NCBI GenBank assembly: GCA_036345935.2 | Contig: JADWOT020001402.1 | Coordinates: 62,001 to 126,000, forward strand | Source: Taenia hydatigena | Lineage: Eukaryota; Platyhelminthes; Cestoda; Cyclophyllidea; Taeniidae | Length of the DNA: 64,000 nucleotides | Reading direction: 5' to 3' | In this document: positions 1-13,116 of the stretch, one piece after another | Numbering within the stretch: position 1 is the stretch's first letter | How the letters are laid out: the number at the start of each line of letters is the position of its first letter | Program-made: the position numbers and the translations under genes | The notes under the pieces: model-generated | The model's database searches: none | Told to the model about the DNA's origin: nothing | Seen by the model: only the letters and a program-made list of their open reading frames with translations

Positions 1-1412
1 CACATGGTGCCAAATTCATCGCATTTTTCCTAGGGAACATTTCATGGTTAGCATATGAACATCTGTCAATGGCGGTAGATGTTGATTTTGCGTGCAAGAT
101 TTGTCAGCGCAGTACATCTGTGTTGGAATAGTCAGCTTCGCAAGGATCGTGGACCACGGTTTATACTAATGAGCGACCTCACATCATGCATTTGTGGTGC
201 ATGATTTGAGCCTAGAAGCAGGGAGGTCAGAGCGCATATCACTAAGCCCGATGCAATTTGTGATAGCCGATTCGAAACACCAGCAGTCTAACCATACGAA
301 CCACCGAAGCGTGGTTGACGTGATAATTAGTTAAGCAGCGTCGCAGTTGCGATTTATGGGCTCGGTAGCATAATTGTGCGGATTCTATTGTACATAGCAA
401 GCACGGATATTTTAATTATGCTATGCATTTGAGTATATCATGCATCACTTTTCGACAACCAAGATGCTGGCTATTCTCGAGGCTTTCTGTTGATCAAGTG
501 TCACTTCCTCAGCGAGAACCGAAAGGCGATAGCTGCGAGAACATCGAGCAATACTAAGAAAGAAACGTTCCTAAGGGGCAGCAACAGCACTTATGCAATT
601 AAAAAAACTTAATGATTTATTTGCCTTGTAATTAGTAGCTTTCTAATATATTTACAAAAGCATTTGCATTTTTGCCTTTATTCTTACGAGTCTTCAAATG
701 TTCCTCGATATTGGCCCCACCAGGACAGAAATTCCATTGTGGCAGGCATATTTGAGGGATGGGCAGGATAATCTGGCAGCGCCAATCTAAATACGCTTTT
801 AAAACTTTGTTTCAAAACTTTAAAAAAAGTTATTGCTCACATTTTGTCCTCTACAATGGCATTGGACGTTTTACATGGGTCCTCAGCGTTGTTTCTCTAA
901 AGCATATTTTTTGCAGAAAGAGTTTTCTTGGTGTCATAGTTACACTTTTGCTTGTTCGCTTGCACACTTGAAAAGGATGGCAATGCAATTGATGGGGTAA
1001 AGCACATGAGTATTTAAGTGTTTTCTTCACGTAAATTAGCTTTAACGGTCTTTTATATTCCCCTAACGCATTCACAGTGGAGGATGATCCACCAATTACT
1101 GCGCAAATGTGCATTGTTGTGACACCAAGAAGAGGTTACTCGTGCTTAAATAGATCAAATTGTGAGGAGTAGTATATGGTGCCTTAAAAATTTATATGAT
1201 TCCCTTCTTAGTAAAGGCAGCAATAGAAAATCTGCATCATATGATTAGTAAATCACTTCCATCTCGTTTGTTAAGGGCTGTTACTGTGCCAGCTTAGGAA
1301 CTAGGACACGAAAACCGCGCAGTTATTACACATTTTCCTTATTATTAGCAATAAGAAAACAAGGTCGTTCAATTTGAAAACTCTTCATCATTTTTGTTGG
1401 CTGCTTCCCTTT
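1..1412. repeat. Tandem repeat copy A (~1.5-1.6 kb unit)
   Basis: This copy aligns with 1622-2930 along its whole length. The offset is 1621 bp at the left end and 1513 bp at the right end, because copy B lacks two internal blocks of about 60 and 48 bp. Up to about position 1017 the copies differ every 10-20 bases; from there to the N at 1413 I see no substitutions. Small open frames (for example 851-1114 on the minus strand) are kept in both copies, but the differing codons mostly change the residue, so there is no sign of selection on a protein. The unit shows no transposon termini that I recognise. Confidence 0.9.
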
Positions 1413-1413
1413 N
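1413..1413. other. Ambiguous base (N)
   Basis: This is the only non-ACGT base in the window. It sits exactly where the near-identical block shared with the second repeat copy stops, which points to a consensus or gap-filling problem in the assembly. Confidence 0.95.
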
Positions 1414-1621
1414 CAACATAGGAGTAGGAGGTTAGTGTTGGACTGACAGACAAGCTTATTGTTCCTTTGGGAAAGGATGGGAATTGCTGAACAACTGTAA
1501 AGGAGTAGCTGAAGCTCTCCTGATTTGTCGTTGGATAGTAAATTATTGTAACGGAGGAGTCGCGGCGAGTGAGGTCTAACTTGTTAGAGACAATTAGGAA
1601 ATCCCACTAAGCACTTGGCCT

Positions 1622-2930
1622 TACATGGTGCCAAAGTCATAGCATTTTTCCCAAGGAACATTTTATGGTTAGCATATGAGCATCTGTCAATGGCGGTAGA
1701 TGCTGATTTTGCGTGCAAGATTTGTCAGCGAAGTGCATCTGTGTTGGAATAGTCAGCTTCGCAAGGATCGTGGATCACGGTTTCTTCTAATGAGCGACCT
1801 CACATCATGCATTTGTGGTGCATGATTTGAGCCTAGAAGCAGCAGCCTAACCATACGAACCACTGAAGCGTGGTTGACGTAATAATTAGTTAAGCAGCGT
1901 CGCAGTTGCGATTTTTAGGCTCGGTAGCATAGTTGCGCCGATTCTATTGTACATAGCAGGCACGGATATTTTAATTATGCTTTGTATTTGAGCATAGCAT
2001 GCGTCACATTTCGACAACCAAGATGCTGGCTATTCTTGAAGCTTTCTGTTGATCAAGTGTTACTTCCTCAGCGAGAACCGAAAGGCGATAGCTACGGGAA
2101 CACCAAGCAATTCTAAAAAAAGAAACGTTCCTAAGGGACAACAACAGCACTTATGCAATTGAAAAAACTTAGTGATTTATTTGCCTTGTAATTAGTAGCT
2201 TTCTAATATGTTTACAAAAGTATTTGCATCACCAGGGCAGATATTCTATTGTGGCAGGTATATTTGAGGGATGGGCAGGATATTCTGGAAACGCCAATCT
2301 AGGTACGCTTTAAAAACTTTGTTTCAAAACTTTAAAAAGAAGTCATTGCTCACATTTTGTCCTCTACGATTGCAGTGGATGCTTTACGTGGGTCCTCGTC
2401 GAAGTTATTTTAAAGCATATTTCTTGCAGAAAGAGTTTTCTTGGTGTCATAGTTACACTTTTGATTGTTCGCTCGCACACTTGAAAAGGATGGCAATACA
2501 ATTGATGGGATAGAGCACATAAGTATAAAAGTGTTTTCTTCACGTAAATTAGCTTTAACGGTCTTTTATATTCCCCTAACGCATTCACAGTGGAGGATGA
2601 TCCACCAATTACTGCGCAAATGTGCATTGTTGTGACACCAAGAAGAGGTTACTCGTGCTTAAATAGATCAAATTGTGAGGAGTAGTATATGGTGCCTTAA
2701 AAATTTATATGATTCCCTTCTTAGTAAAGGCAGCAATAGAAAATCTGCATCATATGATTAGTAAATCACTTCCATCTCGTTTGTTAAGGGCTGTTACTGT
2801 GCCAGCTTAGGAACTAGGACACGAAAACCGCGCAGTTATTACACATTTTCCTTATTATTAGCAATAAGAAAACAAGGTCGTTCAATTTGAAAACTCTTCA
2901 TCATTTTTGTTGGCTGCTCCCTTTTCGGAC
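1622..2930. repeat. Tandem repeat copy B
   Basis: Second copy of the unit in 1-1412, in the same orientation. Relative to copy A it lacks about 60 bp near 1840, at a short AGCAG repeat present on both sides in copy A, and about 48 bp near 2229. Both gaps look like slippage or microhomology deletions. The last ~390 bp match copy A essentially base for base. The spacer at 1414-1621 is not repeated elsewhere in the window. Confidence 0.9.
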
Positions 2931-5900
2931 ATTGCTGCAACCTTGCGAAGAGGTTTATGTCAACAACGTTGAGATGAGTGATGTCGGCACAATATTTGGA
3001 AAAGCTGAATTAGCTTAAAACGGGTGAGCTATTCGATTCCCATCTTTTACGCTGTTTAAAAAGTCCACCAACGCGAGCAGTTTTGACGCATGGTGATGAA
3101 TGTGACCGCTTATGACTTAGTTGAGGTTATGATCCCAGTTCTGTCTTTGGGGCTGAACCAAACCATTTGCTTCTCATTATAACTTAATTGGATACAACAG
3201 TCACTAAGGTACACAGGCGCACCTGCAGTCAAGCGTGGCTACACTGTGAAAGAAGAGGCCTTGAAATGGAGGTAATTTAGATTTAAGTGATGGTACTCAA
3301 AGTGGTGAGTCCATTGAATTTATTCTCGCAATGCAAGCGCATCCTAAGAATTAAACGGTGGGACTTCGCTGTCACTGCATGCTTTATGCGCATGCGTATA
3401 AATACGGCTATAATACGCTTAGAACGAAACCATTAAAAGGGCCTTCAATTAACTTTATTTAATTTAAAATGATTCCATTGCGTTGGTTAAGAGGTACCCC
3501 GAAGTCATTGTTCAGGTTTGTCGAGAAGCAAGAAGGTGTTTTGAGTTTACAAACCTACCGATAGAAACAAAAGTCCGCTGCTTTCGAATTTCGCCTTATG
3601 AATGTTGGAAGCAAGTTTGATTGCAGATTTAACGCAGTTCCTCAAATCATCTAATTAAGCAGCCGAAGACTCGTTACCGAATCGCGCGATTAAGCTAACA
3701 TTTGTCCTCAGCTAATCTTGCTATTTAGCAGTTCATATTGACAAATCTGCCACATCTAATTGGGCTGCGATGTAACGTTCACAAGCCACTCACTAACGCA
3801 AGGTCACGGTATGCTGCAAACAATGGCGACCATAGGCTCGTCATGCAAATGGATTTCTTAATGGTACACATGTAACAGAAACACTTGAAAGGATGGAAGA
3901 TAGACTGTCAGTAATAAAGACGACAGATGCCGATAAACACCTTCTGCTTGGAGTTAAACAAGAGATCAGAGGCAGTTCAGGTTTGCATTGATAATCTTCG
4001 ATTGCATTCCCATGCCAGTAATTCATTATGCTAAAATAGTGACTCAGGCATTGATTGTTGGGTAAAGAAATAGTCTTGTCGCGCATTTGCAGGGACTTTT
4101 GCTATCAAACGTGCACGAGAACCGCATGGACGTGCTCGGCATTACAATCAGAATAGGTGAGAGTTTACCAAATCTATGCATTTGCCACTACCTCATCAAA
4201 CTAAAGTACAGCCTTCTGTGGTGCCGCTTATAAGGACCCGTGCCAGATCAGAATTCAGAGCTCTTAACATTAAACAACACCTGGCGTTAAATGGTGGAAT
4301 TATGGGTTTGAACAATGCAAGTTACGAAGTGCAATGCATTTCATTTAGCCCAGTTTAAATGCTGTAGTAGTGGCACAGAATGGTAGGATGCATAAGCGTG
4401 TCTACATGCATGAACATCTGGTACGGAGATGGAGGTGAGAAGAGTTGGCAATCTCTTCTTGTGGATCCGTGGATGGTGGGTCAGTTATGCATACCTCTCG
4501 CAGCACTAATCCCTTAATGAAATTGTCAGGGCTGACCACCCTTAAATACTGCGACACATGCATTTAAGTTAACCGCGAACATTGAATTTGTACTGCACCA
4601 TCGATTAGCTCAGATCAATGTCAAGACATCTGACAATCGTCCTAGATCGTGGAGAAGTAGTTCGGTAAAAAATTGGGGAAGTTCACCTCTGAACAAACCA
4701 ACACTCGATCTTCCAGAATCCTAAAGGATAAAATATCGGTCCTGTTTGCTTATTCATGCTAAAACAAACCATATTTACCTAAACACTCTCAATTTTATAC
4801 CAAACGAATGTAATTGAGCTAGTAAAGGCAAAAGCCATGGTAGAAAGTTCACACAGTAATGATACCTCACGATTTACCCAATCAAACAAATTTAACAACT
4901 CTATGTAAATATGGCAACTCGAAATAGATTGAAATGCGACCATTTTATAGCCCCGTGCGTTATATTGATTTATTCGAGTCATGAATAAAATCGTGTGCCA
5001 AGTGGGCCTTCAATCGTTTGGTCCAGACTTCAGGTTATTCGGTTCTTTCTACATGCCGTGGATAGGAACAAATTGAAATTGGCTTCGCCGTTATTTAAAA
5101 GTAGAATAACCGCAACTGAAAGGGACTCATTATATTCCAGGTAAAGCAGGATGAAAGGATCGCTTTTTGACGGACTACTCCACCTACTACCTTAAAAAGG
5201 TCAGGGTATTGGATAGAGGTGTTTGGCTAGCTCACCTGATATTCTTGCACCTCTCCGATATTGCACAACTTTCACAATCTTTCCTGCTAGAAGTACGACT
5301 ATAACAAATAGTCAAAAGAAATTGGCTTGACTTACCTTCGGCACTCAACTTCGATTATAGCTGCCAAACCACAGGATATTGCCATTCAACTACTGCAGCA
5401 TGCTCAAAAATGGCAACGGTAATAACTGATGGGTCACTTGAAATCAGGTCTGGAGCATTTATTGAGCGGCGCTAGTGCTTGAAGCTTAGTTAGGACTGTA
5501 AATAACGGGTTGCAAGTGAATTTCCATCCAGCCATCACCATCTTCTCGAAATCCGCTCAGGCCGCATTCACCGAGTAGTGAATCAACGCTTGTTTCGTGG
5601 ATCTGCTTCAGCTGCCTACTAGTGCTTACAACAGCCACCACTTTTATTAAGAACTCAACATCCCATCCTTTACTTTTCGCTGTAGTTAACCCGTGATCTT
5701 GCTTTTGTACTAACTCAATTCATATCGCCGAAAGGCTCATTTATCCTACCAATAGGATTTTATCTTCTGGTAGACATTTTCAGGAGGCCAGCTTCACTGT
5801 CATAATCTTACTCTGACTCGGCTCAGCGACTGCGAAAGTCAAATCCTCTATGTTTTTATGGCCAAATAGAATGAGCGGTGCTTTTAAAGAGATGGCCTTG

Positions 5901-8900
5901 GATGAGGATGATGCAATGGTTATGGATAGTATGACGTTGGGGTTTGGTAGGTTCAAGCAAATCTTGAGGATATGGACACATTAACAAACTTAGTATTCAT
6001 AGCATAAAAGTAATAACGCCATGGTTCGAAGTTTTAAAAGCATTACACAAGCAACGAAAGCACATAGGCAAATAAAATGACATGAACAAAGTTCCAGATT
6101 ACCTATGCCTTTATATAATTTTAGATTTACTGCAATGACTTTTACGAAAATCTGGTTTCGATGCAGCCGATCGCAACTAGGAGAGCTAGCTCGAGAGAGC
6201 ATGCGTTTCTTATTCAGTGTGCACACTTAGCAGAGCATAGGATGGTAAAATCTCAAATATCATTTGGGAGGAGGAGAGACCACCACATAAGTATAACGAT
6301 GTCTCTACCCTGCAAAAGCAGTTTGCTGCCTTTACCCGCGTCTACGCTCTTATTGCACCTTGAAGAAAGCCTAGATCAATTTCACTTTCCCATTTACCAC
6401 CAGTTTTAATCCTCATTCGTCAGCTTAATGCGCTGCTATCTTGCAACATATAAACCTTTTACAAAAGCCTCGATAATCCCAGCCCTGATGCTTTCAGGTG
6501 TTAATCTCTATTGTAGACGTAATTCTTCGCAAAATGTAGGCAACCCATTCTAATGCTTTAAGATTGGTAAAATACAGTTTGACTCAATCTTTACTTGCTT
6601 TTAGATAAAGATTAATTTAAGACTTAAAACCTTTGTAGTTATCAAAATAACTTGCAATTTAAGAATAGGAGGATGGGATTTTGCATTCCTTGCCTAGGAC
6701 TAGCGTTCGAAGGTAACAATGTGAAGATGAAGCCAAAAAGTGTACTCAGAGAAAGGAAGCAACCTTAATGGGTAAAGTCGTTAATAATTACTCAAGTATT
6801 AAAGCTTCCTTATGTACACTGCGATCATTTCTTGTTAGATTCGGCATTCAAAACCGAGAAAAAAGGGGACAGCAGAATTTCAATCGACCGCCCATAGTTT
6901 AAAGAAGACGTTTAAAGTGTCGATTTTTCACCTCTACTGTGACACTACACCACGATCGGCATTAATTTCATACTAGTCGTAGTTGTGGACTTGTGCGCGC
7001 TATGTACTTGTGGGCACTGGTTGGAATTATCTTAGAGTGCTAGTTAGCCTGCATGGCGAGATTGAGGGTAGGAGAATGCGAGTGCGATAAAAGGAAAGGC
7101 TCCGTCGATCGTCTGCCCTTTGCACCACTTAATTAGATGATCATTCCAATGACACTGAATTAACCAGTGGGTAGAAGGGCGAAGAAGTGAAGTTGTGAGG
7201 CGGCTGTGGGGTAGACAGTAATGAATTTGATCACTAAACGGCAGCGTAATATATGAGGGAGTAAAAACATCATAAGCTACAGTCACATTGCGTTGGTGTT
7301 GGTTGATACGGTCCCTTTGTTTATGTGCTGGTCTCCTTGCGTGTCCCTTATGCAATGCTGCGGGTCACCTCAGTTTGCCTCATGAGTCCAGAACTGCAGC
7401 AAGAACTCATAACAATAATTAAAAGTTAAATTTTAATTACCGTTATTTAGGGTACTAAATGGGCAGGAGAGTGCAGCTATATACTACAATTATCATAGTA
7501 GGCCCCTTAAGCACCGGTCAGACCTAATCTGTCTACTTTACTTGAAGTGCGTATTTTGCTGGTTTACGAGAGAACCGCTACACACACGCGGCAAAGTACA
7601 CCATCAGCCATGGTCTGCTGCCACTATATACTATCGCCAGTCATCTCTTGCACTGATTTTCTGCTCTTGCTGCCCTTACTACATTGATTGTGTCATATGT
7701 TATTACTTTGAAGGCCAGTCGCCTACATTAGCGATGCCCACTGGACGCAAAATTTGCCATTAGGTCACATGGCACTTCAGTCCCAAACAAAATAAAATAT
7801 TTTCATTCCTAGGTCTAGCATTCCGTTTACCATGCCGAATTACAGTCGAGTATTGTAACAACGCCTCACGCGGCCGTGCTGATACACAAGACAGGCATTT
7901 TTACCCTGCTTTCCAGATTTGCTTTAATGGGCAAATTGAATGATTTAATGCGCATGTTTTGCATTGTCCTTCTCTATTTCGTACAAATGTAGGCCATGGT
8001 TGCTATTTGTACGCGGATACCTTTGCAAAGCTTGTTTACTTCATTACAAATTTTTGGCGATAAGCACTCAGTGGCTGCTAACCTTATGACGAAATAAGCG
8101 ACATCTCACCCGAGGAAGAAGTGAACTCTTAAATGCTATGTGGTTATCACCAAGTCACTCCAGTAATTTAGCCAAAATATGCGACCTAATCGAATTTGTC
8201 TACTCCTCTCGAAACGGATAAACGCCAAATCCATTACTTTCCACTGACACTTTATAATATTCAGGGCGCTGAGGAGTGGCAAATCGGTTTATGGTTGGCA
8301 GCATAAATAGCGCACGATAAAGTTTTCAACCTGATGAAATCTTGACTTACGCACGGAATTTTTATGCTTCGTTGACAATAAAGAACTCTTACTGATGAAA
8401 TACTAAACTGACCCATTGCAAAAAATATTGGAATTCCTAATGGGCTACAAACACATGGCTCATGTTTTACTGAATGCGGATTTGCACTGTCGGCTAATTT
8501 ATGATTTAAAGCTGGCGATACGAACTGTCAATTTTATGAGGAAATACTGACACAGATTGGTAGTGGACAAAGCTTATTACCAAACTTTTATTAAGACCTT
8601 TCGTTTGGGATGGACACAAGCGCTTAATAAGGCACTGAAATCGGGGTACTATGCACAATATCGACATATCTTCCCGCAACACAGGACGCGATTCGCAAAT
8701 AAAGCAACGACATGCATATCTAAAAAGCATTATTTGCTGTATAATCTTGTAATTGAGCAGAAATCTGCGTTGGTTACATATTTGAACTGCCCTTTGGCAG
8801 TACTACCTTATCGCTAGACCAGAAAACTGGATAGAAGTGGCTGAGAGAAGACAGTCGTGCCTGGCTGGGCAAATGATTCGGTCCATTTTACCCTGCGCTA

Positions 8901-10590
8901 TAGGTAGGCTTGTCAATATTTGTACGACGGTTCCTCTTTCGGTGTCTGTGCAAATGATCGATTTTACCTTAGAGAAATAGTTTAACTTATTTTCCAGGTT
9001 GCCTTCCATCACATTATATTTTTGATTCGGAAACCTTTTTGTGTGGCGAAGTCGTACGCAGATAAATGTCAGAGGAAAATCATTTGAACCCATTTGTCGA
9101 GATAGAGTTCAGTGCCCAGAGTTTAGGAATATATGTGCGTTACTAGCCTAACTGCTTTAGACTTAGTAAAATTTTGATGGCTCTGAGAGAGTGGACAGGT
9201 CTCAATATTGGAAGGGTTAGACCGGAATGTGGAGGTGGTGGATTAACATTTGAAGCCAATAATGTATTTTTGTTAAAGTGTCCTTGCGACTCCGCATGAA
9301 CTCGCTTATAGGAAGTTAGTAACAAGTTGGGTTCTCCGCACCCAGTTTGGTTGATAGCCTACATGAACATCTCATAAATTCCTAGCATGGTTTTAATCTT
9401 CCAAACGCAAAGAAGAAGTAAAGCAGAGCCGCACAAGAATATAGCGTTGTTACCAACTTTGATTGCTGTGTTTGCAAGGGAGCAAGGACCACAATAATGG
9501 CGAAACAGTCTCTTACCGCCTTTACACGCCCATGCTAGAATGCAGCCCAGATCAAAGAAAGTACTAGACATAGAAGAAACCCGCATTGCCGACCTTAAAT
9601 TTCATGGTATGGCAGCCGAAATAACTGTGGTATCAGCATTATAATGCTGCCCCTAATCCACTATTTAAGTATGAATGAAATTCGATCACGGCGCGTTCGC
9701 AGCGACAGGGACCTATTATCCAAATTTACCGGCTAAAATGTTTCAGTGCGCAAGTTGCTTTGTTGTTTGTGCAAAGTTTTGCATTTTGTTATAAGGCCAC
9801 TTCTTTATTTCGCTAGCTAATTAGTAGATTATTTGTATTTTGTCAGAAATTCAGCCATGACTGCAACTTGCAAATACAGGGGCGTTTGATGTTCCTGGTA
9901 GTACATGAACATAAAGTTGGTAATCCGAATGGGAAATTTACCTATATACCGCAGGGCTTCTCGAGCATAATTCGCAGCCCAATTGCCTGACAGGATGCAA
10001 CACCTGCCTGTCTAGTAGCAAAAGGCCCGTTCTGATAGGCGTTGGAGTTGCCTAGTTGCCTGCTCTTCATGACTGATAAATTACTAAGATGAGCATGTGC
10101 AGCATAATTCTAAGCTAGGGTCTAAGTGATTCTAAAATTTGCTTCACCTAAAAAGGTCCTACCAGAGGGCATGTAGGATAGTGTGTATTCCTTGGCGTCA
10201 TTGACAGGCACGGTGATTAAACTTTGCAGTTATGAGACAGTTTTCAAGGTTTACGTGATCTTCAAGCAGAGCCAGATCCGCCAGCGCTGCAGCAGTATTA
10301 AAGCTCGCTTGTTTAACTCGTCTACTCTAGCCCTTGAATCCAGCAGGAAGAAGTTTTTTTCGTTAAAATCATCTATTAGTATAATTTAGTAACACTAAGT
10401 AAAAATTTAGCAAAGTGCATGTACCGAACTCTCCTCTGACTTGCTGAAGCTAACGACTCCTTTGATGTGAGACATCATTCAACCAAATACCTCTCGTTTA
10501 AGTGGCGCCATGACTGGAGTTGTGCTTGTTTAATTTAATCTGATAAACTTGTGCTGATCGTGTTCAGCAGTGCTAGCCAGAACTACGGAT
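2931..10590. other. Long stretch without a supported gene
   Basis: Only short open frames without flanking splice signals or recognisable motifs are present. The longest are 7044-7355 (-, 103 codons), 8803-9093 (-, 96) and 8557-8817 (+, 86); the last two overlap each other at the 3' ends and are of chance-like composition. The segment at about 7060-7260 is somewhat GC-richer and purine-biased than its surroundings and may be an old repeat. I see no tRNA, tandem array or element termini. Confidence 0.5.
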
Positions 10591-11148
10591 ATGGAAGCAG
10601 AGGTAAGCTGGATTGTTCTGATCTTGACAAGCGCTTCTTATTCACTTTAATCTAGAGCCCTTTATCATCGTTAAATTGTTGAATTGTTCAGTAATGCACG
10701 ATTTTCTACATTTTATTTATTACCTACCTAAAAATTACTCTTTCTCAAGGCAAATTGGCATGATTTTAAGATCGATAACCTCCCTGAAGAAGTACGTAGA
10801 ACAATATGCGAGTATCTTAGCTCTTTTGACATAGCAAGCATTTGCGTTGCACTTCCGGGGTGGAAATCTCTTATTTTTTCAAAAAATGAGCATTCATACA
10901 TAAGCAAGTGGAATTGGATTGACAGACATGTCTGCGTAGCCCTGCTGTCGCACTCGCAGCCACTGTCGACAAATGATTTTCTATTTCCATCTATCTATTT
11001 TACCTATTCTTCCCTCTCTCTTCCATTAAGTGCTAGAGCACAAGCCGAAAATTCCTACTTAATTGCAAAATTCACTGTTGTCATTTTCTGGGACCGCGTA
11101 ATTAAAACACAACGATCTAAGGCCAGCTTTATTAAGGAAAGTTCTTAG
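10591..11148 (+). CDS. F-box protein, two exons
   Basis: A four-codon first exon (10591-10602, MEAE) ends at the donor GTAAGC. After a 147 bp intron ending in CTCAAG, exon 2 (10750-11148) stays in frame to TAG, giving about 136 residues. Residues 15-55 read as an F-box: LPEEV at 15-19, ICEYLSSFDIASICVALPGW ending at Trp42, then KSLIF. The family binds SKP1 in SCF ubiquitin ligases and presents substrates, usually through a C-terminal domain; none is recognisable here. A polypyrimidine tract ending in TTAAG at about 11030 could be another acceptor, so the C-terminal part may be an unspliced intron. A poly(A) signal AATAAA lies at 11304-11309. F-box identity is fairly sure, the exon model less so. 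Confidence 0.6.
11129..11134 (-). terminator. Poly(A) signal AATAAA for minus-strand gene
   Basis: TTTATT on the plus strand, 230 bp beyond the stop at 11364 on the minus strand. It falls inside the last codons of the F-box reading frame, so the two transcripts would overlap tail to tail. Confidence 0.4.
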
Positions 11149-11303
11149 ACAGAGATACAGCCAATACAACAACTCATTTAACTTACTATAGCAGTAAGTG
11201 AAATACTAAATTACAGTGCTGCGGCTTATCACAGCATTACACGACAAAATTAAGGGGCAGAACAGATCCACATAGCTATTTTGCAAGGTCAACGACGAAG
11301 AAG

Positions 11304-11309
11304 AATAAA
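11304..11309 (+). terminator. Poly(A) signal AATAAA
   Basis: A canonical hexamer about 155 bp after the F-box stop codon, a normal distance for a compact 3' UTR. It lies inside the 3' flank of the minus-strand acidic ORF. Confidence 0.5.
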
Positions 11310-11363
11310 TTGCGGACTCGGAAAGCATTGAATCTTTCTGGCTTTACGATTGTAGACACATTT

Positions 11364-11684
11364 TTATCTTACTGGAAGACGACGAAACACAGCTGGCATG
11401 AGGGCATCCTCACTTACGTCATCTTCATTGAGTTCATTGAACGTCTCCTCCTCAACCACGTCCTCACCCTCTGAAAGGTCTGACAAGTCGGAAAGGTCTG
11501 CCTCTGACCTCAACGCAGCCTTGTCAATCGCCAAAGACGCGGAAAAGGTGGGTGTGAAGTGAAGATGAGGAGAAGAACTATGAAGACTGGATTTGACAAC
11601 GAACACATGCTGTATTAATGCAGAGCTGATGCTGGTTGTGTAGAGGATGCTTTGCGTACCCTGTACGTGGTAATTTATAGGCAT
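11364..11684 (-). CDS. Candidate terminal exon of an acidic protein, function unknown
   Basis: The convincing part is roughly 11364-11560. It is GC-richer than its surroundings and encodes an acidic run (SEGEDVVEEETFNELNEDD) followed by a short basic tail (VFRRLPVR). The upstream part of the open frame lacks a convincing start, so it is probably intronic; a pyrimidine-rich tract lies there on the coding strand. The reading frame may stop at TAA or splice at GTAAGA just before it, and a second GTAAGT donor lies inside the acidic run. A minus-strand AATAAA at 11134-11129 supports a gene ending here, convergent with and overlapping the F-box gene. The family is not recognised. Confidence 0.4.
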   Translation of the reverse strand: MPINYHVQGTQSILYTTSISSALIQHVFVVKSSLHSSSPHLHFTPTFSASLAIDKAALRSEADLSDLSDLSEGEDVVEEETFNELNEDDVSEDALMPAVFRRLPVR

Positions 11685-11699
11685 CTCGATAGGTTCGTT

Positions 11700-13116
11700 T
11701 ATCTTTCAATCTCAATGTTTACTTTCGAACGGAGGCGGATGTACGGGATCGGTATACCCTCCCACCACTTGGCTAATCATGCAGTCAATTCATAACGCAT
11801 TGCTATACAAACCATGACAACCTTATTGAAATAGACCTAGATGGCTTGGATTCGTTACTCCGAACTAGTATTGCACAACACATTGCATTTATAAAATTTC
11901 AGTTAAAGTATTCAAGGTAGCCATTAGAGCCCTTCTTGCAAAATATGGGGTGAATAAGGCAGTATCGCCTACCAACTCGAGCTTCCTGACTTCCGTAGTA
12001 GCGTGTGCCATCAAGCCTCTAATTGTGGCAGCATAAAATTACGCTTGAGTCCTCGAAGACAGCGGTTAATACTCTTAACCTTCCACATGTTTTGAGCTGC
12101 GTTTCCTTCTTCGCGTCTTACAGAGCAAAGTAAGGTTGGATTTCCACCCATACTCATTATCGAGTTGATAGAAACTTTGTTAGCAGTCTGCACAAGGAAA
12201 GGAACCTGAGGATTAATGTTCCAAACTTTTGTCATTGGGTAGTTTGAGCTAATACGCAGAATAATGCCGATCTGGACCTAAGCTTGTGCACCAAGATATA
12301 AAATGAAAGTCTCAGCCTAGCCTGGATGCCAGGAGTAACAGTAAGGATTATGGTGAGGGAAGTGCACAAGTTGGAGCGCATATTAGCAGAAATAGTTCAA
12401 GGTAAATGGGTGCCCAGAAAGAAGACGCAAACAGAAATCGCAGACGTTATAACCCTAGTTGAAAATCCTCGAAAAAGTTGCTGCTGCCCGACGCGGAGCG
12501 ACATGTAAGGCTACACAAACACGAGATTTCGAAGGTGCAGCCTCAAGTGCCGAAGTGTTTGCCTAGTCCGGAGGTGCACAGCTTCACAATTCAATGTGTA
12601 CAAGCACCACTAACGCTTTATGTTCTAGTGTATGCGTAAATGGCGACGCAATGACAAAGTGCGATGGGAAACAAGAATTTATCCGGTGAGAGCCACAAAC
12701 GTACCAAATACGTTGTCTGGTGTGTACGCGGTCACCGTGTGTGTATGCATTGTTCACAGTTTTTGTTTTCAAACGAGCGAATTTGTAAGGTTGTTCATGT
12801 GACAATTCAAGCATTTTGTTCCACAATTTTTATTGGGATTTAAGGGGATACCATACTTCTACATCCGTAAGACCCGCCACAGAGCGGCGCTACTTCTTCA
12901 TTCACAAGGACACATGCTTGCCACATGTCGTGGACGGAATCGGTTCTAACAGTGTGCGGTATCCGAGACAACATTTACGCACTTCTGCCTCGCCTACTCA
13001 TGTAAACAGTGGTTTACGAAAGCTAAACAAACAATCGATTGTGAATATAGATGTGCGACAGAGGCGGCAGAGCCTACGTTCGTACGCAGTTACCGTTAGC
13101 ACTACGAAAATATAGC
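11700..13116. other. No supported gene
   Basis: Only short open frames with no splice or motif support are seen. The signal-peptide or 5' exon of the minus-strand acidic gene might be expected here but was not found. Confidence 0.4.

Noticed and set aside
851..1114. 87-codon minus-strand ORF repeated at 2364-2627
   Set aside because: Conservation follows the DNA repeat. Where the copies diverge, most differences change the residue, so there is no sign of a protein under selection.
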